From Priestia megaterium NBRC 15308 = ATCC 14581 (GTDB taxonomy: Bacteria; Bacillota; Bacilli; Bacillales; Bacillaceae_H): a DNA stretch of 64,000 nt. The stretch covers positions 3,280,501 through 3,344,500 of the forward strand of contig NZ_CP009920.1 in NCBI RefSeq assembly GCF_000832985.1, read 5' to 3'. This document shows positions 1 through 8,702 of the stretch, piece after piece. The notes beneath the pieces are model-generated. The model searched no databases. It worked only from the letters and a program-made list of their open reading frames with translations, and was not told the DNA's origin. A program made the position numbers and the translations under genes. Position 1 is the stretch's first letter; each line of letters starts with the position of its first letter.

Positions 1-1367
1 GTGGATCTGGTAAGCGTCTATGGCCGTTATCAAATGATACGCGTTCGAAGCAGTTTTTAAAGGTATTAGAAGGACGAGATGGACAGAAAGAGTCAATGGT
101 TCAGCGCGTCTGGAGTCAAATTGAAGCGGTTGGGTTAAATGAGTCAACGGTTATTGCGACGTCTAAGCTTCAGCGTGATATGATTACAGGTCAGGTTGGC
201 ACCGATATTCCGTTGATTATTGAACCTGAGCGCCGCGATACGTTTCCAGCGATTGCTTTAGCTGCTTCATATCTTCATTCCGAAGAGCAAGCATCTGAAG
301 ATGAAATCGTTGTGGTGTTGCCAGTTGACCCTTATGTGGAAGACGGATTTTTTGAACGGGTAAAAGATTTAGAAAGTGTGCTTCGTGATTCAAAAGCGGA
401 TTTAGCGTTAATGGGTGTTACACCTACGTATCCTTCATCTAAGTACGGGTACATCGTGCCGGAAGGAAAGGTACAAGGGGACAGTTATTTTACAGTGGAT
501 TGTTTTACAGAAAAGCCGAGTGAAGAAGCAGCTGTTGGATTAATTAATCAGCGTGCGCTTTGGAACTGCGGCGTTTTTGCGTTTCGTTTAGGTTATTTGC
601 TTCAAATTTTACAAGAGAAAAAACTTCCACTTCAATTTGAAACGCTACATAAAGAATATGCAACATTGCCTAAAATTAGTTTTGACTATGAAGTGGTGGA
701 AAAGGCAAGTCATATTGTCGCGCTTCCGTATGATGGGTACTGGAAAGATCTTGGTACATGGAATACGTTAACGGAAGAAATGGCGACATCTCAAATTGGA
801 AAAGGTGTATTAACGGACGACTCAGCTAATACGCATTTAGTGAATGAATTAGATATTCCGGTTACGGTATTAGGCGTAAAAGATGTAGTTGTTGCCGCTA
901 GTCCAGATGGGATCTTAGTTGCGGATAAAGCATCTAGTCCTAAGATTAAAGAAATTATTGGCGACTGGAACTACCCTCCAATGTATGAAGAACGTCTTTG
1001 GGGCTGGTCACGCGTGTTAGATTATGCAAAGTATGATGAAGAAACTGAAATGGTGACAAAACGTATTCATATTTCAAAAGGAAAGAACTCGACGTATCAC
1101 TATCATAATTTACGTGATGAAGTATGGACGATTGTACGTGGAGAAGGAGAGCTTGCGCTTGATGACTACATTCGCCGCGTAAAAGCAGGGGATATTATTC
1201 ACTTGCCGGCTGGCAAAAAGCACGGAATTCATGCGTTAACCGACCTTGAATTTATTGAAGTACAAACGGGAAAAGTGATTTCAAATGAAGATAGTATTCG
1301 CCTTATTTATGACTGGAATGATGTGATCAAGCAATTCCAATCATCAAGACCGCAGGTGATTTTATAA
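1..1367 (+). CDS. manC: Mannose-1-phosphate guanylyltransferase with fused mannose-6-phosphate isomerase cupin (5'-truncated)
   Basis: This enzyme makes GDP-mannose from mannose-1-phosphate and GTP; the type II protein also carries an isomerase-type cupin. The reading frame is open from base 3, where it already encodes the nucleotidyltransferase signature GSGKRLWPLSNDTRSKQF, so the true start lies a few codons before the window. The middle part has FTEKPSEE and WNCGVFAF, both typical of the family. The last ~110 residues form the cupin (HISKGKNSTYHYH, then LPAGKKHGIHAL). A terminator follows directly. The manA gene two genes downstream would supply mannose-6-phosphate, so this is probably nucleotide-sugar supply for the polysaccharide genes that follow. 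The 5' end cannot be judged here. Confidence 0.9.
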   Translation, partial: GSGKRLWPLSNDTRSKQFLKVLEGRDGQKESMVQRVWSQIEAVGLNESTVIATSKLQRDMITGQVGTDIPLIIEPERRDTFPAIALAASYLHSEEQASEDEIVVVLPVDPYVEDGFFERVKDLESVLRDSKADLALMGVTPTYPSSKYGYIVPEGKVQGDSYFTVDCFTEKPSEEAAVGLINQRALWNCGVFAFRLGYLLQILQEKKLPLQFETLHKEYATLPKISFDYEVVEKASHIVALPYDGYWKDLGTWNTLTEEMATSQIGKGVLTDDSANTHLVNELDIPVTVLGVKDVVVAASPDGILVADKASSPKIKEIIGDWNYPPMYEERLWGWSRVLDYAKYDEETEMVTKRIHISKGKNSTYHYHNLRDEVWTIVRGEGELALDDYIRRVKAGDIIHLPAGKKHGIHALTDLEFIEVQTGKVISNEDSIRLIYDWNDVIKQFQSSRPQVIL

Positions 1368-1370
1368 AAA

Positions 1371-1407
1371 GTAGAAGCTTAGATACAGTAAAAGCTTCTA
1401 TTTTTTT
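1371..1407 (+). terminator. Rho-independent terminator after manC
   Basis: TAGAAGCTT (1372-1380) pairs with AAGCTTCTA (1392-1400) and is followed by a run of T. It separates manC from the next gene, which has its own strong ribosome binding site. Confidence 0.75.
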
Positions 1408-1434
1408 ATGTAACTAATGAGGAGGTGCTTCTGG

Positions 1435-2514
1435 TTGAAAACAATTGCCTATTACATTTCAGACTACGGATATGGCCACGCGACTAGAAGCACGGCCATT
1501 ATTCGTCAATTATTAAAGCAAAATGAAGAAATAGAAATTATTATTTGTCATTCATTTGCGATTGAGTTTCTCAGACAATCTTTTAGATATGAACGTCGTG
1601 TGAGGTTTCGAGAGATTTTAACGGATGTCGGCTACGTGCTAAAAGAAAATTCACTAGAACCAGACGCTGATTTGTTGAATCGTCAAGTTGCTTCTTATGT
1701 ATCAAGCTTTCATACGAAGCTTATGTATGAGAAGCACTTTATGAAAGTAGCCAACGTTTCATTCGTGATTTCGGATATTTCTCCGTTAGGGATCGCAGGT
1801 GCCTATCTATTAAAATTGCCTTCTTTAGGAATATCAAATTTCACTTGGTTTACAGCATACGAAGGGTTAATTGGAGAGCTATCGCTGGAATTTTTAGAAA
1901 AACGTTATAAGCAGATGACGTATCAGTTTTCGCTAGCATGTAGTGATGAGCCACATTGGGGTATCAAAGAAAATCAAAGCTTTGGTTTTTATTCAAGAGA
2001 AATAAACGATTCTGAAGTACAGCGTATTCGTAAAGAGATTGATCCTGAAGGTGAGAGTTACATCATCTACTTCGGTCTGGGTATGAAAGTAGATATTGGA
2101 ACGTTGTCGGACTTGCCTATTTGGCAAAGTCCAAACTGCAAGTTTATCGTTTCATCGAATGTTGATGTTACTCATCCCAATGTTTATAAAATTCCTCAAG
2201 ATGAAACAGAAACGCAGCACTATGTAGCAGCAGCTGATCTTGGTTTAACAAAAGCAGGCTGGGGCACGATTAGTGAAGCGGTTTGCGCTGGTGTGCCGCT
2301 GTTGATTACAAATCGCAGCAGCATGAAAGAAGATCGTCATACGATTGATTATTTAGTTCGTCATCAGCTATGCGACTTAATAGAGTGGAAAGAGTTAGAA
2401 GGTTTAGTAGTAACTCCTTCGCTTATTGAGACATGCAGGCGGCAGCAAATCAATCGCTATAAAAATGAAGCGATGCATATCGCCGAAGAAATCAATAAAA
2501 AAATAAACAGTTAG
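1435..2514 (+). CDS. GT-B fold glycosyltransferase-like protein
   Basis: A 359-residue protein predicted to be a GT-B fold glycosyltransferase. The N-terminal SDYGYGHATRSTAIIRQL resembles the nucleotide-sugar-transferase-like domain of the arabinokinase/MGT type. Near the C terminus KAGWGTISEAVCAGVPLL matches the donor-binding loop of such enzymes. The start is TTG at 1435, nine bases after AGGAGG (1420-1425); an upstream in-frame ATG at 1417 overlaps that ribosome binding site and is rejected. No signal peptide or membrane segment is evident. It sits between manC and manA, so a role in mannose-containing surface glycan synthesis is plausible. The acceptor and donor are unknown. Confidence 0.65.
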   Translation: MKTIAYYISDYGYGHATRSTAIIRQLLKQNEEIEIIICHSFAIEFLRQSFRYERRVRFREILTDVGYVLKENSLEPDADLLNRQVASYVSSFHTKLMYEKHFMKVANVSFVISDISPLGIAGAYLLKLPSLGISNFTWFTAYEGLIGELSLEFLEKRYKQMTYQFSLACSDEPHWGIKENQSFGFYSREINDSEVQRIRKEIDPEGESYIIYFGLGMKVDIGTLSDLPIWQSPNCKFIVSSNVDVTHPNVYKIPQDETETQHYVAAADLGLTKAGWGTISEAVCAGVPLLITNRSSMKEDRHTIDYLVRHQLCDLIEWKELEGLVVTPSLIETCRRQQINRYKNEAMHIAEEINKKINS

Positions 2515-2534
2515 TAAGGAGTTCATTCAAAACG

Positions 2535-3545
2535 ATGAAAAAAGCACCTATTTTTTTAGCGCCTCTATTTCAAGAACGTATCTGGGGTGGAACGGAGTTG
2601 GAGAGTCAGTACGGGTATCGTATACCTTCTGCTCAGACGGGCGAGTGCTGGGCGATTTCAGCTCATCCAAACGGCCCGAATACAGTTCGAGAAGGTTATT
2701 ATGCCGGCAAAACGCTAGGTGAGCTTTGGGATGAGCATCCAGAGATATTTGGGCATTTTAATAGTCCTTGCTTTCCGCTTTTAACAAAAATTTTAGATGC
2801 CAATGATGATTTATCCATTCAAGTGCATCCAGGTGATGAGTATGCACAGGAGTTCGAAAATGGTGAGCTCGGGAAAACAGAATGCTGGTATATCTTAGAC
2901 TGTAAAGAAGATGCGACGATGATTTTTGGTCACCGTGCACAAAGTAAAGAAGAATTTATGCAGTTAGTAAACGAAGGTCACTGGAATGATTTATTGCAGC
3001 GTGTAAAAATCAAGCCCGGTGATTTTTTCTATGTTCCAAGCGGTACGCTGCATGCTCTTTGTGAAGGAACTCTCGTTCTTGAAACACAGCAAAGTTCAGA
3101 TACAACGTATCGTGTGTATGACTATAATCGCCTCGGACAAGAAGGAAAGCTGCGAGAACTTCACTTAGAAAAAGCGATTGACGTGACAACCATTCCTCAC
3201 ACTGAATCACATATAGAGCCTATTAGTATTCAAGAAAAAGGCGGCACCATCACTACTTTTTTAGAAGAAGATTATTTTTCTGTCTACAAATGGGACATAC
3301 AGTCTTCCCTTGAGCTAGTTCAAACGCAGCACTTTACACTAGGAAGCGTCATTGAAGGAAACGGAATGCTTTTGACAGAAGAAGGAGAGTTTCCGCTGCA
3401 AAAAGGAGATCATTTTATTTTGCCAAGTTCGATTGAAGCATTTACTTTAACAGGCCAGCTCGAAGTTATTGCTTCTCATCCAAATGAGAAGGTTAAACGT
3501 ATATACGAAGCTGCAAATGTTGCTGGAGCTATGGCAAAAATCTAA
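2535..3545 (+). CDS. manA: Mannose-6-phosphate isomerase, class I
   Basis: Zinc enzyme interconverting fructose-6-phosphate and mannose-6-phosphate. The 336-residue protein has the class I cupin landmarks: LSIQVHPGDEYA and TECWYIL supply zinc ligands, and FYVPSGTLHAL is the second metal/substrate block. Length is close to Bacillus ManA (about 315). The start follows AAGGAGT by a normal distance, 20 bases after the preceding gene, so the two are probably cotranscribed. Together with manC this gives a short route from fructose-6-phosphate to GDP-mannose, with phosphomannomutase encoded elsewhere. Confidence 0.93.
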   Translation: MKKAPIFLAPLFQERIWGGTELESQYGYRIPSAQTGECWAISAHPNGPNTVREGYYAGKTLGELWDEHPEIFGHFNSPCFPLLTKILDANDDLSIQVHPGDEYAQEFENGELGKTECWYILDCKEDATMIFGHRAQSKEEFMQLVNEGHWNDLLQRVKIKPGDFFYVPSGTLHALCEGTLVLETQQSSDTTYRVYDYNRLGQEGKLRELHLEKAIDVTTIPHTESHIEPISIQEKGGTITTFLEEDYFSVYKWDIQSSLELVQTQHFTLGSVIEGNGMLLTEEGEFPLQKGDHFILPSSIEAFTLTGQLEVIASHPNEKVKRIYEAANVAGAMAKI

Positions 3546-3689
3546 CGGACCGTGTAAGAACATAATAGGCCATTTATCATAAATGGTATAAATATTTTAC
3601 ATGCTATGCCGATATAAAGATAGAAAGAAAAAATAAGAACTGTCAATATGTCATTTAATTTACAAAAGAATATAGTAAAAGAATCTTTT

Positions 3690-3701
3690 GTCAACTATAA
3701 T
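3690..3701 (+). promoter_or_regulatory. Probable -10 box of the tkmA-ptkA promoter
   Basis: TATAAT lies at 3696-3701, 47 bases before the tkmA start. No good -35 hexamer is visible 16-18 bases upstream, so activation or another promoter type is possible. A short CCATTTA/TAAATGG hairpin (3570-3586) follows manA and may end the previous transcript. Confidence 0.4.
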
Positions 3702-3748
3702 GAACAGTATATTGAATTTTTAGAAGTTACTAAGTTCGGAGGTCAACT

Positions 3749-4501
3749 ATGGAAGAGACAATTAGTTTGCGAGAGTTGTTTGCAGTGCTTCGTAAGCGTC
3801 TTTGGCTTATTGTACTGATTACAATTATCGCTGCAACCGTAAGTGGAGTGATTAGCTTTTTTGTGCTAACGCCTGTGTACGAATCAAAGACACAAATTTT
3901 AGTCAATCAAGCGAAAAATGATCAGCAATTGTACAATACGCAAACCGTTCAAACGAACGTACAGCTGATTAACACGTACAATGATATTATTAAAAGTCCG
4001 GCTATCTTAGATAAAGTGATTAAAGAGCTAAAACTTGATACGTCCGCTCAATCCCTAAGCGGTCAAATTCAAGTAACAAACGCACAGGACTCGCAGGTAG
4101 CACAGATTGTCGTACAAGATACAAGTGCGAAGCGTGCGACTGATATTGCGAATACAACGGCTTCGGTTTTCAAAAAAGAAGTGCCTAAGATTATGAATGT
4201 GGATAATGTGAGCGTGCTGTCAAAAGCAACGCTTGGCGAAAGTGCAAGTCCGGTTAAGCCTCAGCCTCTTTTAAATATTGCGATTGCGGTCGTAGTTGGT
4301 TTGATGGTAGGTATCGGGTTGTCATTCTTACTTGAATACTTAGACAACACGTTAAAGACCGAGCAAGATATTGAAAATATTCTAGATCTTCCTGTGATTG
4401 GAATTGTGACGAACATTAAAGATGTACCTAAGCCATCAAACGTATCGCGACCAGATGTAGCTGCTCGCGTACCGCAAAGAGGTGAGACGTATGGCTCGTA
4501 A
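3749..4501 (+). CDS. tkmA: Tyrosine kinase modulator (Wzz/CapA-type chain-length protein)
   Basis: A 250-residue membrane protein of the Wzz family that activates the cytoplasmic BY-kinase and influences polysaccharide chain length. It has one transmembrane helix near residues 18-40, an extracytoplasmic Wzz domain (VYESKTQILVNQAKND, then many VQTNVQLINTYNDIIKSP-type residues) and a second helix near 172-195 preceded by the proline-rich SPVKPQPLL. The cytoplasmic C tail is where B. subtilis TkmA contacts PtkA. The gene follows a GGAGG site and overlaps ptkA by 11 bases, consistent with translational coupling. Function by family is well supported; the polymer it serves is not known. Confidence 0.88.
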   Translation: MEETISLRELFAVLRKRLWLIVLITIIAATVSGVISFFVLTPVYESKTQILVNQAKNDQQLYNTQTVQTNVQLINTYNDIIKSPAILDKVIKELKLDTSAQSLSGQIQVTNAQDSQVAQIVVQDTSAKRATDIANTTASVFKKEVPKIMNVDNVSVLSKATLGESASPVKPQPLLNIAIAVVVGLMVGIGLSFLLEYLDNTLKTEQDIENILDLPVIGIVTNIKDVPKPSNVSRPDVAARVPQRGETYGS

Positions 4502-5201
4502 AAACAAAGCTCAAAAAAATGATAAAATGCTGACGTTAAAAAGACGTTTGCTTGCTCATAACAGTCCAAAAGATCCGGTAGCGGAACAGTACCGTACAAT
4601 TCGTACAAATATTCAGTTCTCAAACGTTGATCAAGACATTAAAACGATTGTTGTCACATCAAGCGGTGCTGAAGAAGGGAAGTCCACAACAGCTTCTAAT
4701 CTAGCAACGGTTTACGCACAGCAAGGTTTAAAGGTACTACTAATTGATGCTGATTTACGTAAACCAACGGGTCATTACACGTTCCGATTAGAAAACCATA
4801 TTGGTCTTACGAATGTGTTAACTCGTCAATCTACGTTAGCGCAAGCGGTTCAAGAATCAGAAATTCCTCATCTTTCTGTTTTAACAAGCGGTCCTATTCC
4901 GCCAAATCCATCTGAACTGTTAGCATCTGCTCAGATGGCCGAACTGTTAAAAGAAATGAAAGAGCAGTTTGATATGATCATTTTTGATACGCCTCCGATT
5001 TTAGCTGTGGCTGATGCGCAGATTTTAGCGAATCAAGTAGACGGTACGATTTTAGTAGTCAGCAGCGGTAAAACAGAGAAAGACGCTGCGTTAAAATCGA
5101 AAGAGCTGTTAAGCAACGCGCAAGGCAAGCTGCTTGGGGTTGTGTTAAATAACCGAAAAGTAGAAGAAGGTAACTACTATTATTATTATGGTACCAATTA
5201 A
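4491..5201 (+). CDS. ptkA: Bacterial protein-tyrosine kinase (BY-kinase)
   Basis: A 236-residue BY-kinase, the cytoplasmic half of the two-protein kinase seen in Firmicutes. Visible parts: the EQYRTIRTNIQF segment, Walker A GAEEGKSTTASN (about residues 57-68), Walker A' LLIDADLRKP (about 82-91), Walker B MIIFDTPPI (about 161-169), and a C-terminal cluster of five consecutive tyrosines that serves as the autophosphorylation site. I start it at ATG 4491, six bases after AAAGAGGTG; the GTG nine bases earlier lies in that site. It overlaps tkmA and ends in a strong terminator. The phosphatase ptpZ downstream would reverse its action. Confidence 0.9.
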   Translation: MARKNKAQKNDKMLTLKRRLLAHNSPKDPVAEQYRTIRTNIQFSNVDQDIKTIVVTSSGAEEGKSTTASNLATVYAQQGLKVLLIDADLRKPTGHYTFRLENHIGLTNVLTRQSTLAQAVQESEIPHLSVLTSGPIPPNPSELLASAQMAELLKEMKEQFDMIIFDTPPILAVADAQILANQVDGTILVVSSGKTEKDAALKSKELLSNAQGKLLGVVLNNRKVEEGNYYYYYGTN

Positions 5202-5203
5202 TC

Positions 5204-5243
5204 AAAGCCTCCTCGCTAGCATGTGCTAGCGAGGAGGCTTTTT
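5204..5243 (+). terminator. Strong terminator after ptkA
   Basis: A 17-bp perfect stem (AAAGCCTCCTCGCTAGC, 5204-5220, with its complement at 5225-5241) with a four-base loop, followed by T residues. It separates the kinase genes from the phosphatase gene. Confidence 0.9.
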
Positions 5244-5529
5244 GGCGTATTTTTATAGAAGAAACGTATAAGAAATTATGACTATTGTTATAAAAAAATT
5301 AAAATGTGAGATTTTTCATGGTTGAAGTATTTGTAAGGAATTAGTAAAAATTTGCTGTTTATTCATGTGCTTACATTATAGCTAAAAAGTAGGTTTTTCT
5401 CGATGAACAGCACATTTTAGGGCTTGTTTAGTAGTTCGAATGAAATGAATAGATGTATTCAGACTATTCTTAAATATTTACAGGGCGTTGGTTTGCAGAT
5501 GTTTCGACAAAAAAAGACATAGAAATACA

Positions 5530-5538
5530 TGTTATAAT
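5530..5538 (+). promoter_or_regulatory. Extended -10 promoter before ptpZ
   Basis: TGTTATAAT is a TGn extended -10 box with no convincing -35 hexamer. It lies 57 bases before ptpZ. The rest of the 5244-5529 gap is AT-rich with no gene. Confidence 0.55.
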
Positions 5539-5594
5539 ATGCTAACATAAGTATTGCTTTTATTAGGTCTTAAGAAGGATAGGGGTGAGAGTAG

Positions 5595-6362
5595 ATGATT
5601 GACTTACATTGTCACATTTTGCCTGAAGTGGATGATGGTTCTGCAAGTAACGAGATGAGTATTGAAATGGCGAAGCGAGCCGTATCAGAAGGCATCACGG
5701 CAATTGTTGCCACGCCTCATCATCAGAATGGCAGATATCTCAATGAAAAAGAAGCTATTTTACAGAGTGTTGAACAGTTAAATAGTTTATTAGTTCGTGA
5801 AGGAGTGCCATTAACCATTTTACCTGGTCAAGAAAACCGTATTTACGGTGAACTCTTAGACGACTATAATCAAGGCAAAATTCTCACTTTAAATAATACG
5901 GGAAAATACTTGTTTGTTGAATTTCCTTCGAGCCAAGTCCCTCGATATGCGGAGCGGCTGCTGTTTGATATTCAATCACAGGGAATCATCCCTATTATTG
6001 TCCATCCAGAACGAAACAGTCGATTGTTAGAAGATCCTAATCTTCTCTATAACTTTATTAATAAAGGAGCATTAGCTCAAGTTACAGCTTCTAGCTTGGT
6101 TGGACACTTTGGAAAGAAAATAACGAAATTTTCTCACCAGTTAATAGACGCCAACCTCGTGCACTTTGTTTCCTCAGACGCCCATAATCTCCAGCATCGC
6201 TCTTTTCATATGCAAGATGCGATTGATGTGATTGAAAGTGAGCATGGAAGAGATTATTATTATATGTTTCTAGAAAACGCTCAATGTGTTGTCGACGGTA
6301 CACAGTGTTACAAAGAATCTCCAGAAAAAATTATGCGGAAAAAGTTTCTAGGCATTTTTTAA
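5595..6362 (+). CDS. ptpZ: PHP-family protein-tyrosine phosphatase
   Basis: A 255-residue manganese-dependent phosphatase of the CpsB/YwqE type that dephosphorylates BY-kinases. The metal ligands are all visible: DLHCH (His5, His7), VDDG, TPHH (about 40-43), PGQE (about 77-80), VHPER (about 136) and SSDAHN (about 194). It follows the tkmA-ptkA pair but has its own promoter. It ends in KKFLGIF, a motif also found at the end of the degenerate homolog at 13.8 kb. This intact copy is the reference for judging the two catalytically degraded paralogs described below. Confidence 0.9.
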   Translation: MIDLHCHILPEVDDGSASNEMSIEMAKRAVSEGITAIVATPHHQNGRYLNEKEAILQSVEQLNSLLVREGVPLTILPGQENRIYGELLDDYNQGKILTLNNTGKYLFVEFPSSQVPRYAERLLFDIQSQGIIPIIVHPERNSRLLEDPNLLYNFINKGALAQVTASSLVGHFGKKITKFSHQLIDANLVHFVSSDAHNLQHRSFHMQDAIDVIESEHGRDYYYMFLENAQCVVDGTQCYKESPEKIMRKKFLGIF

Positions 6363-6382
6363 TGTATAGAGGGTAGAAGCTA

Positions 6383-6553
6383 TTGAGCAGTATAGAAACC
6401 ATGAAAGAATTTAATCATTTACCTAAGAGTGTGAAAAAGGCTGTGCGGTATATGTACCAAGATGCATCTTACGATCAGCTGCTGATTTTAAAGAAACATT
6501 TAGCACATGCCATTCAGCAGAAAGAACAAGAACTTTATAAAAAAAGAGACTAG
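6383..6553 (+). CDS. Small hypothetical protein, 56 residues
   Basis: A small open frame starting TTG at 6383, nine bases after AGAGGG. The product is charged and mostly helical by inspection (for example DQLLILKKHLAHAIQQKEQ), with no membrane segment or cysteines. It begins 20 bases after ptpZ and is followed by a hairpin, so it is probably cotranscribed with the phosphatase gene. I do not recognise the family. Support comes from position, ribosome binding site and compact fit between neighbours only. Confidence 0.5.
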   Translation: MSSIETMKEFNHLPKSVKKAVRYMYQDASYDQLLILKKHLAHAIQQKEQELYKKRD

Positions 6554-6582
6554 TATTTTCTATTAAAAATACTAGTGCTTTT
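6549..6582 (+). terminator. Hairpin, weak terminator after the small gene
   Basis: ACTAGTATTTT (6549-6559) pairs perfectly with AAAATACTAGT (6566-6576), followed by GCTTTT. The U-tract is poor, so it may only partly stop transcription toward mnaA. Confidence 0.5.
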
Positions 6583-6613
6583 ATACATAATTTAATGAAA
6601 CTAGGTGACTACA

Positions 6614-7738
6614 TTGCAACAGCGTATTAAAGTAATGACGATTTTTGGAACACGTCCAGAAGCCATTAAAATGGCTCCCCTTGTATTAGAATTAAATAAA
6701 CGTTCAGAAGAATTTGAATCTATCGTGACAGTAACCGCTCAGCACCGTGAAATGCTAGATCAAGTGCTGCGTGTGTTTGATATTACACCGGATCACGACT
6801 TGAACATTATGAAAGACCGTCAAACGCTTATGGACGTCACAACACGCGGACTTCAAGGACTAGATCAAGTCATGAAAGAAGTTCAGCCTGATATCGTACT
6901 TGTTCACGGCGATACAACAACAACCTTCATCGCAGGTCTTGCGGCTTTTTATAATCAAATCAAAGTAGGTCATGTAGAAGCGGGTCTTCGTACATGGAAT
7001 AAATATTCTCCGTACCCGGAAGAAATGAACCGCCAGTTAACAGGAGTATTAGCGGACCTTCATTTTGCTCCTACTACAAAATCTGCTCATAACTTATTGA
7101 AGGAAAATAAAAAAGAAGAAACGTTGTTTATTACAGGAAACACAGCAATTGATGCACTGAAAACGACCGTGTTAGAAGAATATTCTCATCCGGTATTAGA
7201 TCGTGTAGGCGACGACCGCCTAATTCTGTTAACTGCTCACCGCCGTGAAAATCTTGGTGAACCAATGCGCAATATGTTCCGCGCGATTAAACGAATTGTA
7301 GAGGAACATGATGACGTACAAGTTGTCTATCCTGTGCATTTAAATCCTGTTGTTCGTGAATTGGCAGATGAAGTGTTAGGAAATGATCCTCGCATTCAAT
7401 TAATTGAACCTCTAGAAGTAGTGGACTTCCATAATTTCGCTTCGCGTGCTCATATCATTTTAACGGATTCAGGCGGCGTGCAAGAAGAGGCTCCTTCATT
7501 AGGTGTACCGGTATTAGTGCTGCGTGATACAACAGAACGTCCTGAAGGCATTGAAGCTGGAACGTTGAAGCTTGCAGGTGTAGAAGAAGAAACTATTTAT
7601 TCACTTGCTAAAGAGCTTCTAACAAATGAAGAAGAATATGCTCGTATGTCTAAAGCATCTAACCCGTACGGTGATGGCTTTGCTTCAAAACGTATTGCTG
7701 ATGCGATTAGCGAATATTTTAGTGCTCAAAATAAGTAA
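6614..7738 (+). CDS. mnaA: UDP-N-acetylglucosamine 2-epimerase (non-hydrolysing)
   Basis: Interconverts UDP-GlcNAc and UDP-ManNAc, the precursor for the teichoic-acid linkage unit and for ManNAc-containing polymers. The 374-residue protein is very similar to B. subtilis MnaA by recall: VMTIFGTRPEAIKMAP at the N terminus, HGDTTTTF, GHVEAGLRT, LLTAHRRENLGEP and LTDSGGVQEEAP. The start is TTG 6614, six bases after AGGTG; the GTG at 6605 overlaps that site. gtaB follows after 24 bases, so the two probably share a transcript. Confidence 0.93.
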   Translation: MQQRIKVMTIFGTRPEAIKMAPLVLELNKRSEEFESIVTVTAQHREMLDQVLRVFDITPDHDLNIMKDRQTLMDVTTRGLQGLDQVMKEVQPDIVLVHGDTTTTFIAGLAAFYNQIKVGHVEAGLRTWNKYSPYPEEMNRQLTGVLADLHFAPTTKSAHNLLKENKKEETLFITGNTAIDALKTTVLEEYSHPVLDRVGDDRLILLTAHRRENLGEPMRNMFRAIKRIVEEHDDVQVVYPVHLNPVVRELADEVLGNDPRIQLIEPLEVVDFHNFASRAHIILTDSGGVQEEAPSLGVPVLVLRDTTERPEGIEAGTLKLAGVEEETIYSLAKELLTNEEEYARMSKASNPYGDGFASKRIADAISEYFSAQNK

Positions 7739-7762
7739 TTAGTAGATGGGGGAAGTTTAATC

Positions 7763-8644
7763 ATGTCAAAAGTAAAAAAAGCGATTATTCCAGCTGCGGG
7801 ATTAGGTACACGTTTCTTGCCAGCAACAAAAGCAATGCCAAAAGAAATGCTTCCAATTGTAGACAAACCGACTATTCAGTACATCATTGAAGAAGCAATT
7901 GAATCTGGTATTGAAGATATCATTATCGTAACGGGTAAAGGAAAGCGTGCGATTGAAGATCATTTTGATAATGCTCCTGAACTAGAACAAAACCTTGTAG
8001 AAAAAGAAAAGTTCGAGCTTCTAGAAAAAGTGCGTCAATCAGCGAATGTAGAAATTCACTACATCCGTCAAAAAGAGCCAAAAGGATTAGGGCATGCGGT
8101 TTGGTGTGCGCGCAAATTTATTGGAGATGAGCCGTTTGCTGTGCTGCTCGGAGACGACATTGTTCAAGCAGAAACACCTTGCCTGCGCCAGCTGATGAAT
8201 CAGTATGACGAAACATTATCTTCTGTGATCGGTGTGCAGACGGTTCCAGAAAACGAAACGAATCGTTATGGAATTGTAGATCCTATTTCAAGCAATGGAC
8301 GCCGCTACCAAGTGGATACATTCGTTGAAAAGCCAGCGCTAGGAACAGCACCTTCTAATCTAGCTATTATGGGACGCTATATCTTCACGCCTGAAATCTT
8401 CAAGTTTTTAGAACAGCAGGAAATAGGCGCAGGCGGAGAGATTCAATTAACGGATGCGATTCAAAAGCTTAACGAAATTCAGCGCGTATTTGCTTACGAC
8501 TTTGAAGGGAAACGTTACGATGTGGGTGAAAAGCTCGGATTTATTCAAACGTCGCTAGAATTTGCTCTTCAGCATGAAGATTTACGTGATGATTTACTTA
8601 CATTTATGGATGAGCTATTACAGAGAGAAAACGTAAAAGCTTAA
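7763..8644 (+). CDS. gtaB: UTP-glucose-1-phosphate uridylyltransferase
   Basis: Makes UDP-glucose for wall teichoic acid glucosylation, glycolipids and exopolysaccharide. The 293-residue protein has the family signature [19 protein letters not shown] near the N terminus, [22 protein letters not shown] and VDTFVEKP. The start follows GATGGGGGAAG at a normal distance. It sits between mnaA and two glycosyltransferases and so supplies one likely donor sugar for them. P. megaterium-like genomes usually carry several paralogs, so this copy may be dedicated to the local polymer. Confidence 0.93.
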   Translation: MSKVKKAIIPAAGLGTRFLPATKAMPKEMLPIVDKPTIQYIIEEAIESGIEDIIIVTGKGKRAIEDHFDNAPELEQNLVEKEKFELLEKVRQSANVEIHYIRQKEPKGLGHAVWCARKFIGDEPFAVLLGDDIVQAETPCLRQLMNQYDETLSSVIGVQTVPENETNRYGIVDPISSNGRRYQVDTFVEKPALGTAPSNLAIMGRYIFTPEIFKFLEQQEIGAGGEIQLTDAIQKLNEIQRVFAYDFEGKRYDVGEKLGFIQTSLEFALQHEDLRDDLLTFMDELLQRENVKA

Positions 8645-8650
8645 TTGATG

Positions 8651-8681
8651 TTTCACTAGTTCGCTTGGCGAGCTAGTGAAA
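8651..8681 (+). terminator. Stable intergenic hairpin between gtaB and the next glycosyltransferase
   Basis: TTTCACTAG (8651-8659) pairs with CTAGTGAAA (8673-8681), and the inner TTCGC/GCGAG bases extend the stem. There is no T-run. It ends eight bases before the ribosome binding site of the gene at 8703, so it could be an mRNA stability or attenuation element rather than a terminator. Confidence 0.5.
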
Positions 8682-8702
8682 TTGTATTGGAGTGAAGTTG
8701 CT

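Noticed and set aside
1417-1434. ATG at 1417 as start of the glycosyltransferase-like gene
   Set aside because: It overlaps the AGGAGG site that fits the TTG at 1435, and the extra residues do not resemble the family N terminus.
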